A stretch of 64,000 bases of DNA from Isochrysis galbana (taxonomy: Eukaryota > Haptophyta > Isochrysidales > Isochrysidaceae), in assembly GCA_018136815.1 (NCBI GenBank), contig CM030931.1:6488273-6552272 (forward strand). The letters run 5' to 3'. A program made the translations under genes and the position numbers. This document shows, in pieces, positions 17,657 to 28,445 of the stretch (position 1 is the stretch's first letter; the number at the start of each line of letters is the position of its first letter). Under the pieces are notes generated by a model. It was not told where the DNA came from. It did no database searches and worked only from the letters and a program-made list of their open reading frames with translations.

Positions 17657-20122
17657 TCATGTTGTCACAGAGGTTGCGGTTGAAGTATTTGTGACGGTCC
17701 GAACTAGCTTCGAATCCGGAGCATACAACAGGCTTCCATCGCGTAGTGCTTGCACCTTCAGGCGCCATCTCCAACCTCGTGCATCTTCTTGGGGTCTCAA
17801 GCAAAAACCAGCATTAAGGAGGATATGTTCCTCGTCCAACTTATTTTCGCCTTGACATTCTTGAAGAGTAGACGAGAAATATATGGCGTGTGGAGCACCA
17901 GCCAGGGGCTTCCCAAGCTCCATAGATGTGGGATCGGTCTCATACTTAAACAATGACATTTCGCTTCCTGTGGCCTCTAGGACGGTTGAGCGCTGATCTG
18001 AAGAAAAATGGCGTAGAGATCCACCCACTGTTGCGCTGCGTGCGGCATACACTCCTCCATTGTTGGGGCGGGCATGACGCACGGCTGCTTCCACGCGCGA
18101 CCGCATCGCCTGAGCTGCAGCCTTAGCTTCATTGCAGTCGGCCACACGAGCGAACAAGAAGTCGGTGACCAAATGGAGAGTCTCCTCACGGGCATCGCCT
18201 AGAAGGTCCTCGAAGCGAATCACTAGCGTTGGAACTTTACACTTTAGCCATTCGCGATGGAAAGCTGCCCAAATCAGCGACTCCCGCTTTACGTGGGCGT
18301 CCCATTGGTCAGCTAATCGCAAGTACTCGGCCTCTGTAATTGATGTGCCGTGCGTCTCTGTCAAGACCAGGTTGAAATAGGAGTCGATGGCATCGAACGG
18401 GGAGCGCACCAACACGATCGCCGCTTGAACAACCACTGGTCTCACACCTCGTCGCTCTGGCCAGTGTGATTTGACCATCCATACGCGATCATCCGTGATT
18501 CCTTCTCCACGTAAACCGTGCTCAGCGAGTTGCTGTGACAATGTGAAGTGAGGAGGTGTGTCCGATCCAGTAATAACACCCGTGATGAGCTCGATGAGGG
18601 AACGGAAAAGAGAATTGCCAGAACGGGGATAGGAGACTAGAGCAATCTGTGCGCACGTCTCGTGTGGGCGCAGGAATCGAGAGGCCGGACACACCGATGC
18701 TGCGTGCGCATGGCTGCAGGTTGTCGGTCGTTTGACCGCATCTTCTTCCTCGGATTTTATTCTACTACTAGATGATAGTATCGCACGAAAAGGTACAAGC
18801 GTAGCGGTTGGCACTGTTTCCTCTTGAATAGCCGATCGCAGCTTCGCAGACCTTGCGTGGGTCACAGATCTTGCTTGGGACGTAGGACAGGCACGAGAAC
18901 ATGACGCTGGACTATCATTCTTTCTCTCCACCCTTGTTGTGGCTGCGGAGTGAAAGCGGCGCCGCGTGGCAAAGCTCCCCCTTGGCTCGGATCTATGGTA
19001 TTCACTTGCTAGCCGCGTACCATGCGAACGCATGGCAAGGGCATCGTAAGCGATTTCCTCACTGGGCAACTTTTCTCCTGCGGCTTCGTGAAAAGGGCTC
19101 AACTTGTTCCCCAGGGTAAGAGCGTCTTGCTTCGCTTGCTGTAGTTGCATGCGCTGCCTCTCCATCCACGTTTCCAACGTCTTCTTCTTCCGTGCAAGCC
19201 GCCTTGCGTCAATCTCCCGTACAGGGCCATCCTCGGCGTCGTCCGTAAAGACAGGCGATCGCCCCATTGCCTGTTTCAAGGCCTGTCGATCTCTACGTCT
19301 ATTCAACCAGTATTTATTGCGTTGGCGATGCTTCATTTGAGTCTCAGTAGATTCTAAATAGGTGCATTTTGTTGCAATTGCAGCTTCTGCAGCTGCAATC
19401 CCTGCCGCAAGCCTGTCATTGGCCTTGCTCTCAGCGCTTGTCCTCGCCTCGATCAGTCTCCTCCGTATTCCCGCACCTGATGCACGCTTGGCTTCTTCTG
19501 AGGCAGCGGCTCCTGCCTCTGATACGCGCTTCACCTCTGCTGCAGCAGCTTTTGCGCGCCGCATTAAATCTGCAAGTGTGGGGACATGCTCCGCAGGCTG
19601 TAGTGGATTTGAGCGTTTGTCATCCTCACCTTCTGTACCCTGACTGCAATTCACAGGTCTCGAGAATAACGCAGTTTGCTCGCGGGAAAATATTGCCTCA
19701 TAAGTGTGCCGTTCAAATGCCCAAGCTTCAGCCTTATTCGGCTCAACTTGACCACGGTACCCACCGTCCTCGACTGCACGGCCATCGCTGCCTGCACGCA
19801 GAGGTTCTGAGTTCGTGGCAGCTTCACCACTTCTGGCCGATGGAGCAGTTGCTACGTCCAAGACCTCTCCATGTAGTGAGATTGCTACCGGATTGCTTGC
19901 AGCAGAGGCCGCAGCCACGTTTTCTTCTTTGGTGGCCGCCAAGCTGCTACCGGCTGGCTCGGCATCGAGGTGTGGGCTCTGCAGTGCTTCACTGACATCT
20001 GGCAACTTCGTCCGTGGCAAATGTCGAGCGCGCTGGGGCTCCCTGCGCAGCTGCTCACGCAGCGCCTCGCACTCGGCGAACAGCGCGTCGAGATCATCGG
20101 CCGGCATGCACTTGTCAGACAC
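17657..20122 (-). CDS. WSCD-like sulfotransferase with long N-terminal extension, 821 aa
   Basis: A single uninterrupted frame. Residues ~490-700 form a PAPS-dependent sulfotransferase: ALVSYPRSGNSLFRSLIE is the 5'-phosphosulfate-binding loop (YPRSGN near 497) and IVLVRSPFDAIDSYFN the 3'-phosphate site. A conserved-looking RFEDLLGD strand-turn follows, as in WSCD and related eukaryotic sulfotransferases. It would transfer sulfate from PAPS to a glycan or small acceptor that the sequence does not reveal. Residues 1-480 are unusual: charged, Ala-rich coiled-coil segments (about 190-260) and a very basic patch around 265-290, without signal peptide or membrane anchor. Most relatives are Golgi type II membrane proteins, so location is open. 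The start at 20122 is the first ATG of the frame. A second is five codons in. Confidence 0.85.
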   Translation of the reverse strand: MSDKCMPADDLDALFAECEALREQLRREPQRARHLPRTKLPDVSEALQSPHLDAEPAGSSLAATKEENVAAASAASNPVAISLHGEVLDVATAPSARSGEAATNSEPLRAGSDGRAVEDGGYRGQVEPNKAEAWAFERHTYEAIFSREQTALFSRPVNCSQGTEGEDDKRSNPLQPAEHVPTLADLMRRAKAAAAEVKRVSEAGAAASEEAKRASGAGIRRRLIEARTSAESKANDRLAAGIAAAEAAIATKCTYLESTETQMKHRQRNKYWLNRRRDRQALKQAMGRSPVFTDDAEDGPVREIDARRLARKKKTLETWMERQRMQLQQAKQDALTLGNKLSPFHEAAGEKLPSEEIAYDALAMRSHGTRLASEYHRSEPRGSFATRRRFHSAATTRVERKNDSPASCSRACPTSQARSVTHARSAKLRSAIQEETVPTATLVPFRAILSSSSRIKSEEEDAVKRPTTCSHAHAASVCPASRFLRPHETCAQIALVSYPRSGNSLFRSLIELITGVITGSDTPPHFTLSQQLAEHGLRGEGITDDRVWMVKSHWPERRGVRPVVVQAAIVLVRSPFDAIDSYFNLVLTETHGTSITEAEYLRLADQWDAHVKRESLIWAAFHREWLKCKVPTLVIRFEDLLGDAREETLHLVTDFLFARVADCNEAKAAAQAMRSRVEAAVRHARPNNGGVYAARSATVGGSLRHFSSDQRSTVLEATGSEMSLFKYETDPTSMELGKPLAGAPHAIYFSSTLQECQGENKLDEEHILLNAGFCLRPQEDARGWRWRLKVQALRDGSLLYAPDSKLVRTVTNTSTATSVTT

Positions 20123-20289
20123 GGCGTTTTGAAGGAGGGCCCCACGCGTTAGAGTTTTTTCTTGTTATGCGGTTTTGCTATGCGATCCAGATGGCCCCAT
20201 ATATATTCGACGGAACTTGACCTTTGCAACTGGGTTGAAATTAACTCCTTACTGCCGGCGCGCCGAAATCGGCGCTTCCCCTCAGTTTT

Positions 20290-20535
20290 AGCCCGGTCAC
20301 TCACTATGGGGGTGCGGAGGGCACCAGCTGCAATGGGTGAATGAAGGGCTAAATAAGCTCCCTATGGCTTCCGGCAGGCGGCAGGATAATTCAGCAAAAA
20401 CATTGACATTGGGGGTTCTCCGGTCTCCGGCGAAATTTTCGAAAAATACCGAATTTCAGGCCATCGAAGGCAGTGCGCGAAATACAGTCGGCCCCCCCTC
20501 CGGTATATTTTTGTGAGGCCCTTCATGCGAGGCAC
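20290..20535 (-). repeat. Dispersed repeat R3, uninterrupted copy
   Basis: The reverse complement matches 1166-1294 followed by 14547-14662, so it represents the empty-site form of the repeat hit by the Ty3 element. Its right-hand neighbour 20225-20290 carries GCCGATTTCGGCGC and GGCAGTAAGGAGTTAA (reverse complement), also found at 52675-52710. It lies upstream of the sulfotransferase gene. 20540-21000 holds no gene. Confidence 0.65.
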
Positions 20536-21169
20536 AAACATCGAATAGCGAGGAAACTTGCGTGACGCCAGCTCACTGGCACTGGGTTCACAATGCCTGG
20601 GTCTATGAACACTGGAGCATGAGTGAGTCATACTCATATTTTTAGACTTGAATGTGTACGAAAGTATCACAAAACTCAAGACTCAAGACGCTCACGTGAA
20701 CCGTTAGTCACCAAGGGCTAGAGCAGAGAGCAGCTAACTTGGCACCGCTACCAGGCGGGCGGCGTGCACTAGTTTGTTCATCCACTTCGACTATCGACTA
20801 GTGACAGCACAAAACGTTGAATCGGGTTAAGCTGCCTTAGTAGCCGAGCCAATTGCCCTCTCCCTCTCTACCCCCATCGAGCTATCGAGGAGCAAAATCA
20901 GCTATCGTTATCTAACTAGATACTAGATAGGAGTCGGCCACTATCGTTATCGATCTGGATATCAAAAGGCGCAATCAGTATTAACAAGGTTGATAATGGG
21001 GTGACGGAGTGGAGGTTACGGATGGAACAGGAGGGACCGAATGGGACGGAAGGTAGGCGGCGGAAGGCACGGCATTTTGGCAATTGGCGGGCTGGACGGG
21101 CTGATCATCTCCCATGGCTGGAAGATGGATGGCGGGCAGTGGCGAGGGCGAGCGCGAGGACGGAGCGGA

Positions 21170-21888
21170 CATAGCGGATAGTGAGTGTGAGTGTGAGTGG
21201 GTGAGTGAGTGGATTTGGTTGGTGTTGTAAGATTGCTTGTTACGACGAGAGCGAGAGCAAGAGCGAGAACGAGGGAGCGAGGAGCGACTGGAGCTGGGGC
21301 GACGAGCGAGGGCGACAGAGGCCGACAGGATCCCAATCCGACTAGTCCGACAACAATCCGAGACACGCACACTTGACTTTCACCCAACATTCCCCCACAC
21401 TAACGTATCTTTCCCCACTTGGGCGGGGAAGACACAGAAGACAGAAGGAAGGAAACAAGGAAGAGAAAGCCGACAAGAGAGCGACGATGCGACGGAAGAG
21501 CCGACGGCGAACGGCGGTTACCGCGTTACCGCGAACGACTATGTAGAAAGTAAGGAGGGAATCTACGTGCGTGAACCGAAAGGGACGAGAGGGTAGGCTT
21601 CGCGCGGGGGGAAAAGTCCGCAGCGACGAACACCTACGACGAGAGCGAGAGCAGGCGCAGGGGCAGGGGAACGACAGGAAGGAGGGTCCAAAGACAGAGC
21701 AAGGCCCATGGTGCAAAGGAGCGAAACAGGAGCGAGACAGCCACAAAGGGGCGCGACGGCAAGGAGCGAAGGGCGAATTACGAGTGAAGAGTTCTACAAG
21801 TTACGAGTAAAACTCCGCGGCGAACAAGAACGATTGAGCACGAAGACGCATGAGGTCGGAAGTCGATCGCGGATGCGGATGCGACATG
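21170..21888 (-). mobile_element. LTR-retrotransposon end, relic, containing R2 (21400-21812)
   Basis: On the minus strand it begins TGTCGCATCCGCATCC at 21888, close to the LTR start seen at 56519. It shares R2 (AACAAGGAAGAGAA, GCGAACACCT and GGAGGGAATCTAC blocks) with the reverse complement of 56600-57000. It reaches an ATG followed by a Ser/Pro-rich frame at 21179. No G-run precedes it, so it could be a 5' or solo LTR. It looks broken and old. Confidence 0.5.
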
Positions 21889-22089
21889 GGATCTCGCGTC
21901 TCGTTGTCGCTGAGTGAGGGCCAGCAGTGCGCGGTGCGCGCCGTTCAAGGCCCCATCCATGGCTAAGTACGGGCGCGTACAACAGTGCCAAGCAGACTAC
22001 AATTATTCTTTACACACTACACCCTGTTAGCTGTTAGTGTAGACTAGGATGTGATGCTACCAACCCACACTTCACACTTGCACACACAC

Positions 22090-22375
<286 letters not shown>

Positions 22376-22630
22376 TTATCATTTATCATTTACCGAACAT
22401 GCTTATTGCTCGGGTCATGCAGTCCCAGTCTCTTTCGGTACGCGCTCAGAAGTTGGAAGAAGCCGAGTTTACCTTGCACGAGGATGCGGTGATGACATTA
22501 TCAGTAGAGTAGAGTATGTAGGGGTAGGGGCAGGGGTAGGAGTAGTGAAACTAGAACAATACACTATTGTACTCTACCAGAAAAAATCGCCGCCTCAGGG
22601 TGTAATTTGCAGGAAGTGGCCACTACGGCG

Positions 22631-23172
22631 ATGGCGCGCCAGCTCTCGTGCGCAGCAGCGCTGATCCTCTGTCTGGTGTCGAATGCCCCCGTCGCGGCAA
22701 TGCGTCGTGTGATCGTGACGCGCCGCGCACTTGCGGGCGCTGTGGCTGCGGCAAGCGCGACCGGGCTCATGCATGCCCCATACCTTCACCTCAGTCCAGC
22801 GTCAGCTCGGTTTTCTCAACAGGCACTTAGTGCAGCATCCTCTGCGGGCATCTCAGTGTCAATTCCCAGCAGGCCAGACCCCCAAGCCGTCGTTACACAG
22901 GAGTCTGGTCAGGCTGTTGCCGTACCCACCGAACCTGTGGGTGGCGTCGAGGCAAGCTTGAAAGAGGTAATGCAGTCTTCTGCATCTTGCGTGGCAGATT
23001 GTGACCTGTGCCAAGAACCGCACAATTTACAATGGAAACCCTCATTTGGCTCTCGCTCTTTTAGGTCCTTGCGGAAGAAGTTGCCGAAAAGGAGGAGATG
23101 CTTGGGCGGCAGTTGTCTAAGAAAGAGGTGGACAAGATCAAGAGCAGGCTGAAGTTGTATGGCTACAAGTAG
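22631..23172 (+). CDS. Putative thylakoid-lumen-targeted small protein, 2 exons, 147 aa
   Basis: Exons 22631-22966 and 23065-23172 (98-bp GT-AG intron, phase 0). The N-terminus has two targeting-like segments: residues 1-24, a hydrophobic signal-peptide-like stretch (ALILCLVSNAPVAA), then MRRVIVTRRALAGAVAAASA, an Arg-rich stretch with a twin-Arg before a hydrophobic Ala-rich core and a later SPASA cleavage-like site. That layout suits import into a complex plastid and then twin-arginine transport into the thylakoid lumen. The mature part is small and ends in a charged helix (EEVAEKEEMLGRQLSKKEVD..RLKLYGYK). I do not recognise the family. The ATG at 22631 was chosen because it opens the signal-like segment. 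An upstream in-frame ATG exists at 22607. Confidence 0.7.
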
Positions 23173-23586
23173 TACTAGTAAATTCTTTGATGCATTCATG
23201 CTTCCGATAACACGCTTGGTATTATTTCATAGTACTCCTAGTACGAATGAATGTGCTTCATTCTCTAGAGGCGGATTTGGGTGACTGCTTGGTGTTTGCC
23301 ATCGATGAGTAGGTTCGGTCTTTTCTCGGGATGGGGGACCACAACGCCCTCCTCTTCCGGTTATCTTGCGTGCATATTTCATCTCCCGCCCACAGCATTT
23401 TGCACTTTGCATATTGAGGCTTAACTGAGGCTGATGGTTGTAACCAAATTTTGGAGAGAGGGCTCATAGTGTAGAAATTTCAAGGCAATTTATGGAAATA
23501 AAACTTTCTAATTTCCTCGCCCCACATGTGGCCCTGGCCCTGGCCCTCTACTTCGTAGCCACGAGGGCGTGAGCCACCGTGAGCCA

Positions 23587-23755
23587 CCTTGAAGATTGAA
23601 AAGTACAACTGACAACTGATTGTGCTTGCCTTTGTATCGCAGGAACCTTGGAGATTGAAACATATAACTAATTCTGATTGTGCTTGCCTTTGTATCGGAG
23701 GTACCTTGAAGGTACCTTGGAGATTGAAAAGTACAACTAATTGTGCTTGCCAAGT
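23587..23755 (+). repeat. Diverged tandem repeat, about 3 units of 55-60 bp
   Basis: Units share CCTTGRAGATTGAAA, a TAYAACTAATT-like block and TTGTGCTTGCCTTTGTATCG. They end 12 bp before the MITE. 23173-23586 otherwise shows no convincing gene. Confidence 0.6.
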
Positions 23756-23766
23756 CTTTTTATTTA

Positions 23767-24778
23767 CTACCTCCGTTCCATTACTGAACCGCATCGCCAA
23801 AATAGGGACAGTAAAGTTGACATAAAAGAAATTCGTGTGGAGAGGGGAATAGCGGGTACACTGGGGCGAAAGACCACCAAAAAATCTGGCACCCAAAGCC
23901 ACCAAGGGCGTCCGAATATTATATTTTCAGTATTGATCAAACACGATTTTGGCGCCCCCTAGCTACACGGCCGATCGCCTTGCCACGAAAGCTCTCGCCG
24001 CTCCGCCTCTCTCGCGAGAGCCGGGCCGCATGGCGCGCCTGAAGGTGGTCGAGCCCCAGCAGCATGGGAGGCGCACCGGTGGCGACTTTGTGAGGCGCTG
24101 CCGTCCTGCTTCTCCCGAGCAGCCTCCTGAGCCGCCCAGCACGCCCAAGGAAGATGCGGCCCCACCGCCCAAGAAGTGGCAGTGGTCGTTGACGCCGAAC
24201 TGCCAGGCGGCAATTGCTGTGGCATACGAGCATACGAGCGCGAGCGGCTGCCCGAGCCGAAGCATGGGAAGGAGTGGCAGCGAGCGCACGCGGCATTGTG
24301 GGAGAAGTATCATGTTGGCCCGCGCTATCCGACTGAGGTCAGCCGAACATCATCAGCTGGCGGCTGGCTGAGGCGGAACGTCTGCCGGCATGCCGCAAGG
24401 GTGCTGGTGGCCTTGCCACTGTGCAATTGTGAGCAAGCATTCAGCATGAATACACCCCCTGAAGAATTTAGTGCTCTCTTCAATAACTAAAGCCTGGTGT
24501 TGGCGCGCATCGTTGAGGTGGAGGGATCGAATGAGTATGATTTGCCGCACCGCCGTGATCTGTGATGTGCTCGAGGACACTGACACTGATTAGAATTCCT
24601 TTCTTTTTGACTTTGTCCGTAGGTGCGAATCACACTATTGAGATGAAACAAAATGTTCATGTTAAGCCCCAATGTACCCTCTCCCCTCTAACATCTTTGG
24701 CGGGGCCCCAATATTAGTGTCTAGCTGACAGTTATTGTTTAAAGCCTCCTTGACATCTGAGTAATGGAACGGAGGTAG
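23767..24778 (+). mobile_element. Stowaway-like Tc1/mariner non-autonomous element, 1,012 bp
   Basis: A perfect 19-bp terminal inverted repeat, CTACCTCCGTTCCATTACT, at both ends is flanked by TA (23765-23766 and 24779-24780). TA duplication and a CTNCCTCCGTTCC-type terminus are hallmarks of Stowaway/mariner elements. The GC-rich interior has frames such as the one from 24029 (MARLKVVEPQQHGRR start) but no DDE transposase I can recognise, so it would need a transposase supplied elsewhere. The GC-rich core could be captured host sequence. Confidence 0.9.
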
Positions 24779-24974
24779 TACCTTGTGTCTTGTGTACGAA
24801 CACAAACACTACGCAACCAGGCTAAACGGTCACAGAGTCTATCACATCAGACGGAGCAGTAAACCGCCAGTACCGAGTTTAGTGTGTAGTGTGTGCCCCA
24901 CAAGTGCGCTATGCATACATGCATACAGAATGACCCCACACCTGGCTACGAGCAGCAATGAACGCTTTCCGACA

Positions 24975-25155
24975 TAGTTGGTAGTTGGGTGGTGGTGATT
25001 GAATGAACGCTTGACCACACACATGCCACATGTTGGGTGGTGGTGATTGAAGGCTTTTCCACATGTTGGGTGGTGATGATTTAACGCATTTCCACATGTT
25101 GGGTGGTGGTGATTGAACGCTTTTTCACATGTTGGTGGTGGTGATTGAACGCTTC
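24975..25155 (+). repeat. 33-bp minisatellite, about 5 units
   Basis: The unit starts TTGGGTGGTGGTGATTGAA and ends TTTCCACATG, with period 33 in the central units and a longer first unit. It is direct, without unique spacers, so not CRISPR-like. 24781-24974 and 25156-25664 show no gene other than possible leader sequence of the next one. Confidence 0.85.
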
Positions 25156-25664
25156 TCTCGCCTCTCCATCTCCACATCCCCCTGCAAGACTGCAAGACAA
25201 GCGCAACACGTGCAAATGGAAGTGGCACTCTCCCATAGGGAAAGCCGCAAGGCTGGGCCCCGACATAGCTGCGGCTCTAACCTCGTGCTCCGGCACGCGA
25301 TTCAGGCCAGCCAAACACCACTCAAGCAGCCCTCATACACGCCGTTCCCGCTGGCCTGGCGCTGGAACGACGAACGACCGACGACCTAAGGACCCGCGCA
25401 GGTAGCAGGTAGTAAACGCAGACTTGTTCTGGCGCCACAAGCTCTGAACTTTTAGTAGGTTTACACGAACACACGAACCCTCTTCCTCCTCCCACCTCCC
25501 ATGGTGCAAAACGCCAACGGTCAAAACGAAGCATCCAAACATCCGTATAAATGATTAATGGGTGCTGCGTGCTGCTTCTAGCCGGCTGTAAAGAGTTCAC
25601 TTTTAGTACCAGATTTTCTCTTAGCCGGCTGGCGTCGAAGCTCGTCGAAAGTCGACGCGCCCCA

Positions 25665-26087
25665 ATGCCCAGCGCCAAGAGCTTTGGCTCAACGTACGAA
25701 GAGCTTGTTCTCACGAAAGACCACCCGGCCAAGGTCCTCTATCGCAATGTGGAGCCGCCTGATTACATCAGGGAGTCACCACTCGGCCCGTTCATGGCCA
25801 CGCGTTGGGAGGAGGTCAAGATAGTTGCGTTCATGGCTGCTGTCGCTGCCTACTGCCTCGGAGTGTACCTTGCCGTCTACTTTGGGATCTTCTTGCCGGC
25901 CCGGGCGGTGATGTCTTACTCTTGGGATGCACTTCTTATAGCTTGCGTGACGATGGCCGTCCTCGGAGGCAAGACGAGGTCAGTGGCAAAAAAGCTGTCT
26001 ATGGTGGTGGTGTGCATGTTGGCACTCGCCCGCTGGCAGTGGCCGGAGCTGTACCCATCCTGGTATCCTTTCCAGCCTGCTCAGTAA
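25665..26087 (+). CDS. Small multi-span membrane protein, 140 aa, unknown
   Basis: Single exon from ATG 25665. An upstream in-frame ATG at 25551 would add 38 residues. After a charged ~50-residue N-terminus (KVLYRNVEPPDYIRESP) come three hydrophobic segments: IVAFMAAVAAYCLGVYLAVYF, a second around ALLIACVTMAVLG, and LSMVVVCMLALA. The C-terminus is Trp/Pro-rich (WQWPELYPSWYPF). This looks like an organelle or endomembrane protein with three transmembrane helices. I recognise no family. Confidence 0.6.
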   Translation: MPSAKSFGSTYEELVLTKDHPAKVLYRNVEPPDYIRESPLGPFMATRWEEVKIVAFMAAVAAYCLGVYLAVYFGIFLPARAVMSYSWDALLIACVTMAVLGGKTRSVAKKLSMVVVCMLALARWQWPELYPSWYPFQPAQ

Positions 26088-26119
26088 TCAACGGGATTCG
26101 TTTGGCCTATCCCGCCCTT

Positions 26120-26245
26120 CTCTCCTCGCACTGCGAGTTACTCCTCGCACTGCGCTTGCTCTGCGAGGTACTCCTTGCTCTGCGAGGTACTCCTTGCACT
26201 GTGAGGTGCTCCTTGCACTGTGAGGTGCTCCTTGCACTGCAAGAT
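26120..26245 (+). repeat. About 19-bp minisatellite after the membrane-protein gene
   Basis: Around seven diverged units of CTCCTTGCACTGCGAGGTA. Each unit is partly self-complementary (TGCACTGCGAGG-like), so hairpins are possible. It begins within about 35 bp of the stop codon and may be in the 3' UTR. Confidence 0.7.
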
Positions 26246-27479
26246 GCAGAATATGCCAGGCCTCCAATGAACAGATCTATTGGTCTGGCGGGAGGCATCT
26301 CTGCTAAAGCTGAAGCAGTGACATGAGAGACATGCATTGCGATTTGCGTTGCGTGCCTGTAAGATTGCATACAATATCACTGTCCTCCTTTTCGTCATGA
26401 GCGCCCCAATCTGGCTCTTGATCATTATGCTGCATCGATATCCATCAAACTATCTTCAACTTGCTGCTCTTTGTGTTCCGTCGGGCCCGGAAACTCGTCT
26501 TGGTTTTCAACTTGGCAAGCATGCAACAGCCGTTCTTGGAATTCGACGTAGTACAACTCTTAAATGCCTCTTAAAACAAGTTCGTTGAGGGCCCCTCCGT
26601 GCTCCAACTGACTCACAACCCGTACACATGAATGGCGCCCAGCATACGAAGGCAATGCACGGAGACGCGGGGCCTTGAAGCATAAAAACGAAGCATGCAG
26701 CACACGCTAAAATTGGAGCCAAAGCATGCAACACACATTACGAATCTTTCCTACATTTACGTAGATCGTAGATTCAACCTGTTATATCATAATAGGGGTC
26801 AATGGCCATTGTCAAATTGTCAATGGGGAGACGCCTCGTGCTAGTGGCGCATGCCCCATTGCACACCGCCCGTTGCCCGACAACACCGACCCATGGGGTG
26901 AGCTTGGCTCACTTCTGCGGCGACGAGCACGGTTGGCCTGCCTTCCTTCGCCATTTCTTCGCCCCTCGCCTCGCCAAGCCTCCGCTTTCCACTTTCCACT
27001 GCCCGGGCCCATCCTTTTCACCCATTGCCATTTGTATGCCCGCTGTTCTCTCCCTCGTTCTCTCTCTGCTCTCGGCCGCCTCCCCACCCTTGGTGGTTGA
27101 TGGTTGAGTCCCCCTCAGCCTCAAGCACGCAGGATTCCTTGTCCTCCTCAAGTCGCGTTCCGTCGAAAGACGAAAGAGGACCAGGCGGCCGTTTTGTTTT
27201 CACTTATCTTCTATTGGTTAAAACCCGCATTCCAGTCACACTTTCACACACATTATTGGGGCTCCTCTGCTACACGCTACACGTCTATTGCGCATCACAA
27301 ACGGAGGTTTTGTGTTTCACACATCTAGTAACTATAGATGGTAGATAGATGCAGCATTCATCCTCTTACTTACTTACTTACTAGCACTACACACTACACA
27401 CTACACTATGCACGAGAGCCACACACCAAGACACCACACACACAGCTTCGATATCACTCGGTGTTCTGACTAGCAAACA
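26246..27479. other. Intergenic stretch, no convincing gene
   Basis: Open frames here (for example 26337-26588 and 26802-27107) have no domain, poor composition and overlapping rivals on the other strand. Short TTAC and TACACAC runs lie near 27365-27440. Confidence 0.4.
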
Positions 27480-27980
27480 AAGACGCCTCTAGAGTATAGT
27501 ATCCTTCGCAGATTTATGCAGGTCACCGTGCATTTTCCCCGCGACCGAGAACACACGCTCCACCCCTGCGGTCGACGCCGGCGCAGCCAGGAATTGCTTG
27601 GCCATTTTGGCGCCGTGCGCTTCGACGGCGGTCCGCGCTTACCCATGAGCGCGTCGGCGTCCGGGGGGGGGGGGGGGAGCGCGCGCGGGGGGGGGGTTTA
27701 CATACAGCTCCCGGCGTCGGGGGGGCGGGGGGGGGGAGGGGAGGGGGCAAAGGGAAGCCCCCCCAAAACATGTATTCCAACGTTGGGGTAACAACTTGTA
27801 ATTAATGGGTTTAACCTGTCAATGGCCACTAACTGGGTATTAGGTATTAACACCCCTAAAATAAGCTGTTAACACCCAGAGAAAAACTCAACCTGTTAAT
27901 GTACTAACCTTAACCTTGAAAAACTACTAATGGCTAATGGGTTTCCAAAAAACTTGCCTGTTAATGGTCAGCCCTAGCCT
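27480..27980 (-). mobile_element. hAT DNA-transposon relic
   Basis: The minus strand of about 27480-27630 encodes the hAT C-terminal dimerisation motif: KQFLAAPASTAGVERVFSVAG, followed by a lysine-rich helix and, after a one-base frame change, EASLFASQN. The segment 27640-27775 is dominated by G-runs. 27785-27980 carries repeated words (AACCTGTTAATG, AACCTGTCAATGG, GCCTGTTAATGG) like hAT subterminal repeats, and the minus strand there reads TAGGGCTGACCATTAACAGG, a possible terminus. The matching end and the 8-bp duplication were not found. Confidence 0.65.
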
Positions 27981-27984
27981 TGAT

Positions 27985-28445
27985 TGATGGGCAATTGGGG
28001 GCGTGCCGCAGGCGCACCATTGCGCGTGCCGCAGGAGAGGGGAGAGAGCGCGCGGAGCGGGGGGGGGGGGGGGGGGGGCGTGAGCGAGAGCTCCGCCTAC
28101 CGAAAAATAGGTAAGTCCCGCATCTGTTTACAAGATAAGAAGATAAGTCGGGACCGAGGCCGCCGCGCCGCCGCCTACCCGGAGACCGGAGACACACCAG
28201 GAGGAAGGGGGGGAATGATCACCGGGGGCGGGGGGGGGGGGGGGGCACCGGACCATATCTAAGCCCTTCAACCCTGTCCCCCTAGTAGCTAGTAGTGCAT
28301 GGGGGGAGTCGCGGAGTCGCCTAATGGCGGGGGGGGGGGGGGGAAGGGCCGGGAGAGTGGGGGTGTAGAAAGTTTGCTGCAACAAAGAAAGTAGTGGCTC
28401 CACGGCCGCGTGTGCGGTGAGAAAATTAAAAGGTTTAATTTAATT
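27985..28445 (+). mobile_element. SINE-like element S1, 5'-truncated copy
   Basis: It matches S1 from the GTGCCGCAGGCGC block through the CTCCGC..CCGAAAAATAGG and GTGTAGAAAGTTT blocks to the 3' end CACGGCCGCGTGTGCGGTGAG and a TTTAATTTAATTT tail. It contains several expanded poly-G runs. No target duplication was found. 5' truncation is typical of LINE-driven retrotransposition. Confidence 0.7.

Noticed and set aside
24975-25155. Regular 33-bp repeats resembling a CRISPR array
   Set aside because: There are no unique spacers, and the units are contiguous and diverging, so it is a minisatellite in a eukaryotic context.
26802-27107. 101-codon plus-strand frame with hydrophobic C-terminus
   Set aside because: Competing frames lie on both strands, composition is biased, and no domain or splice support was found.
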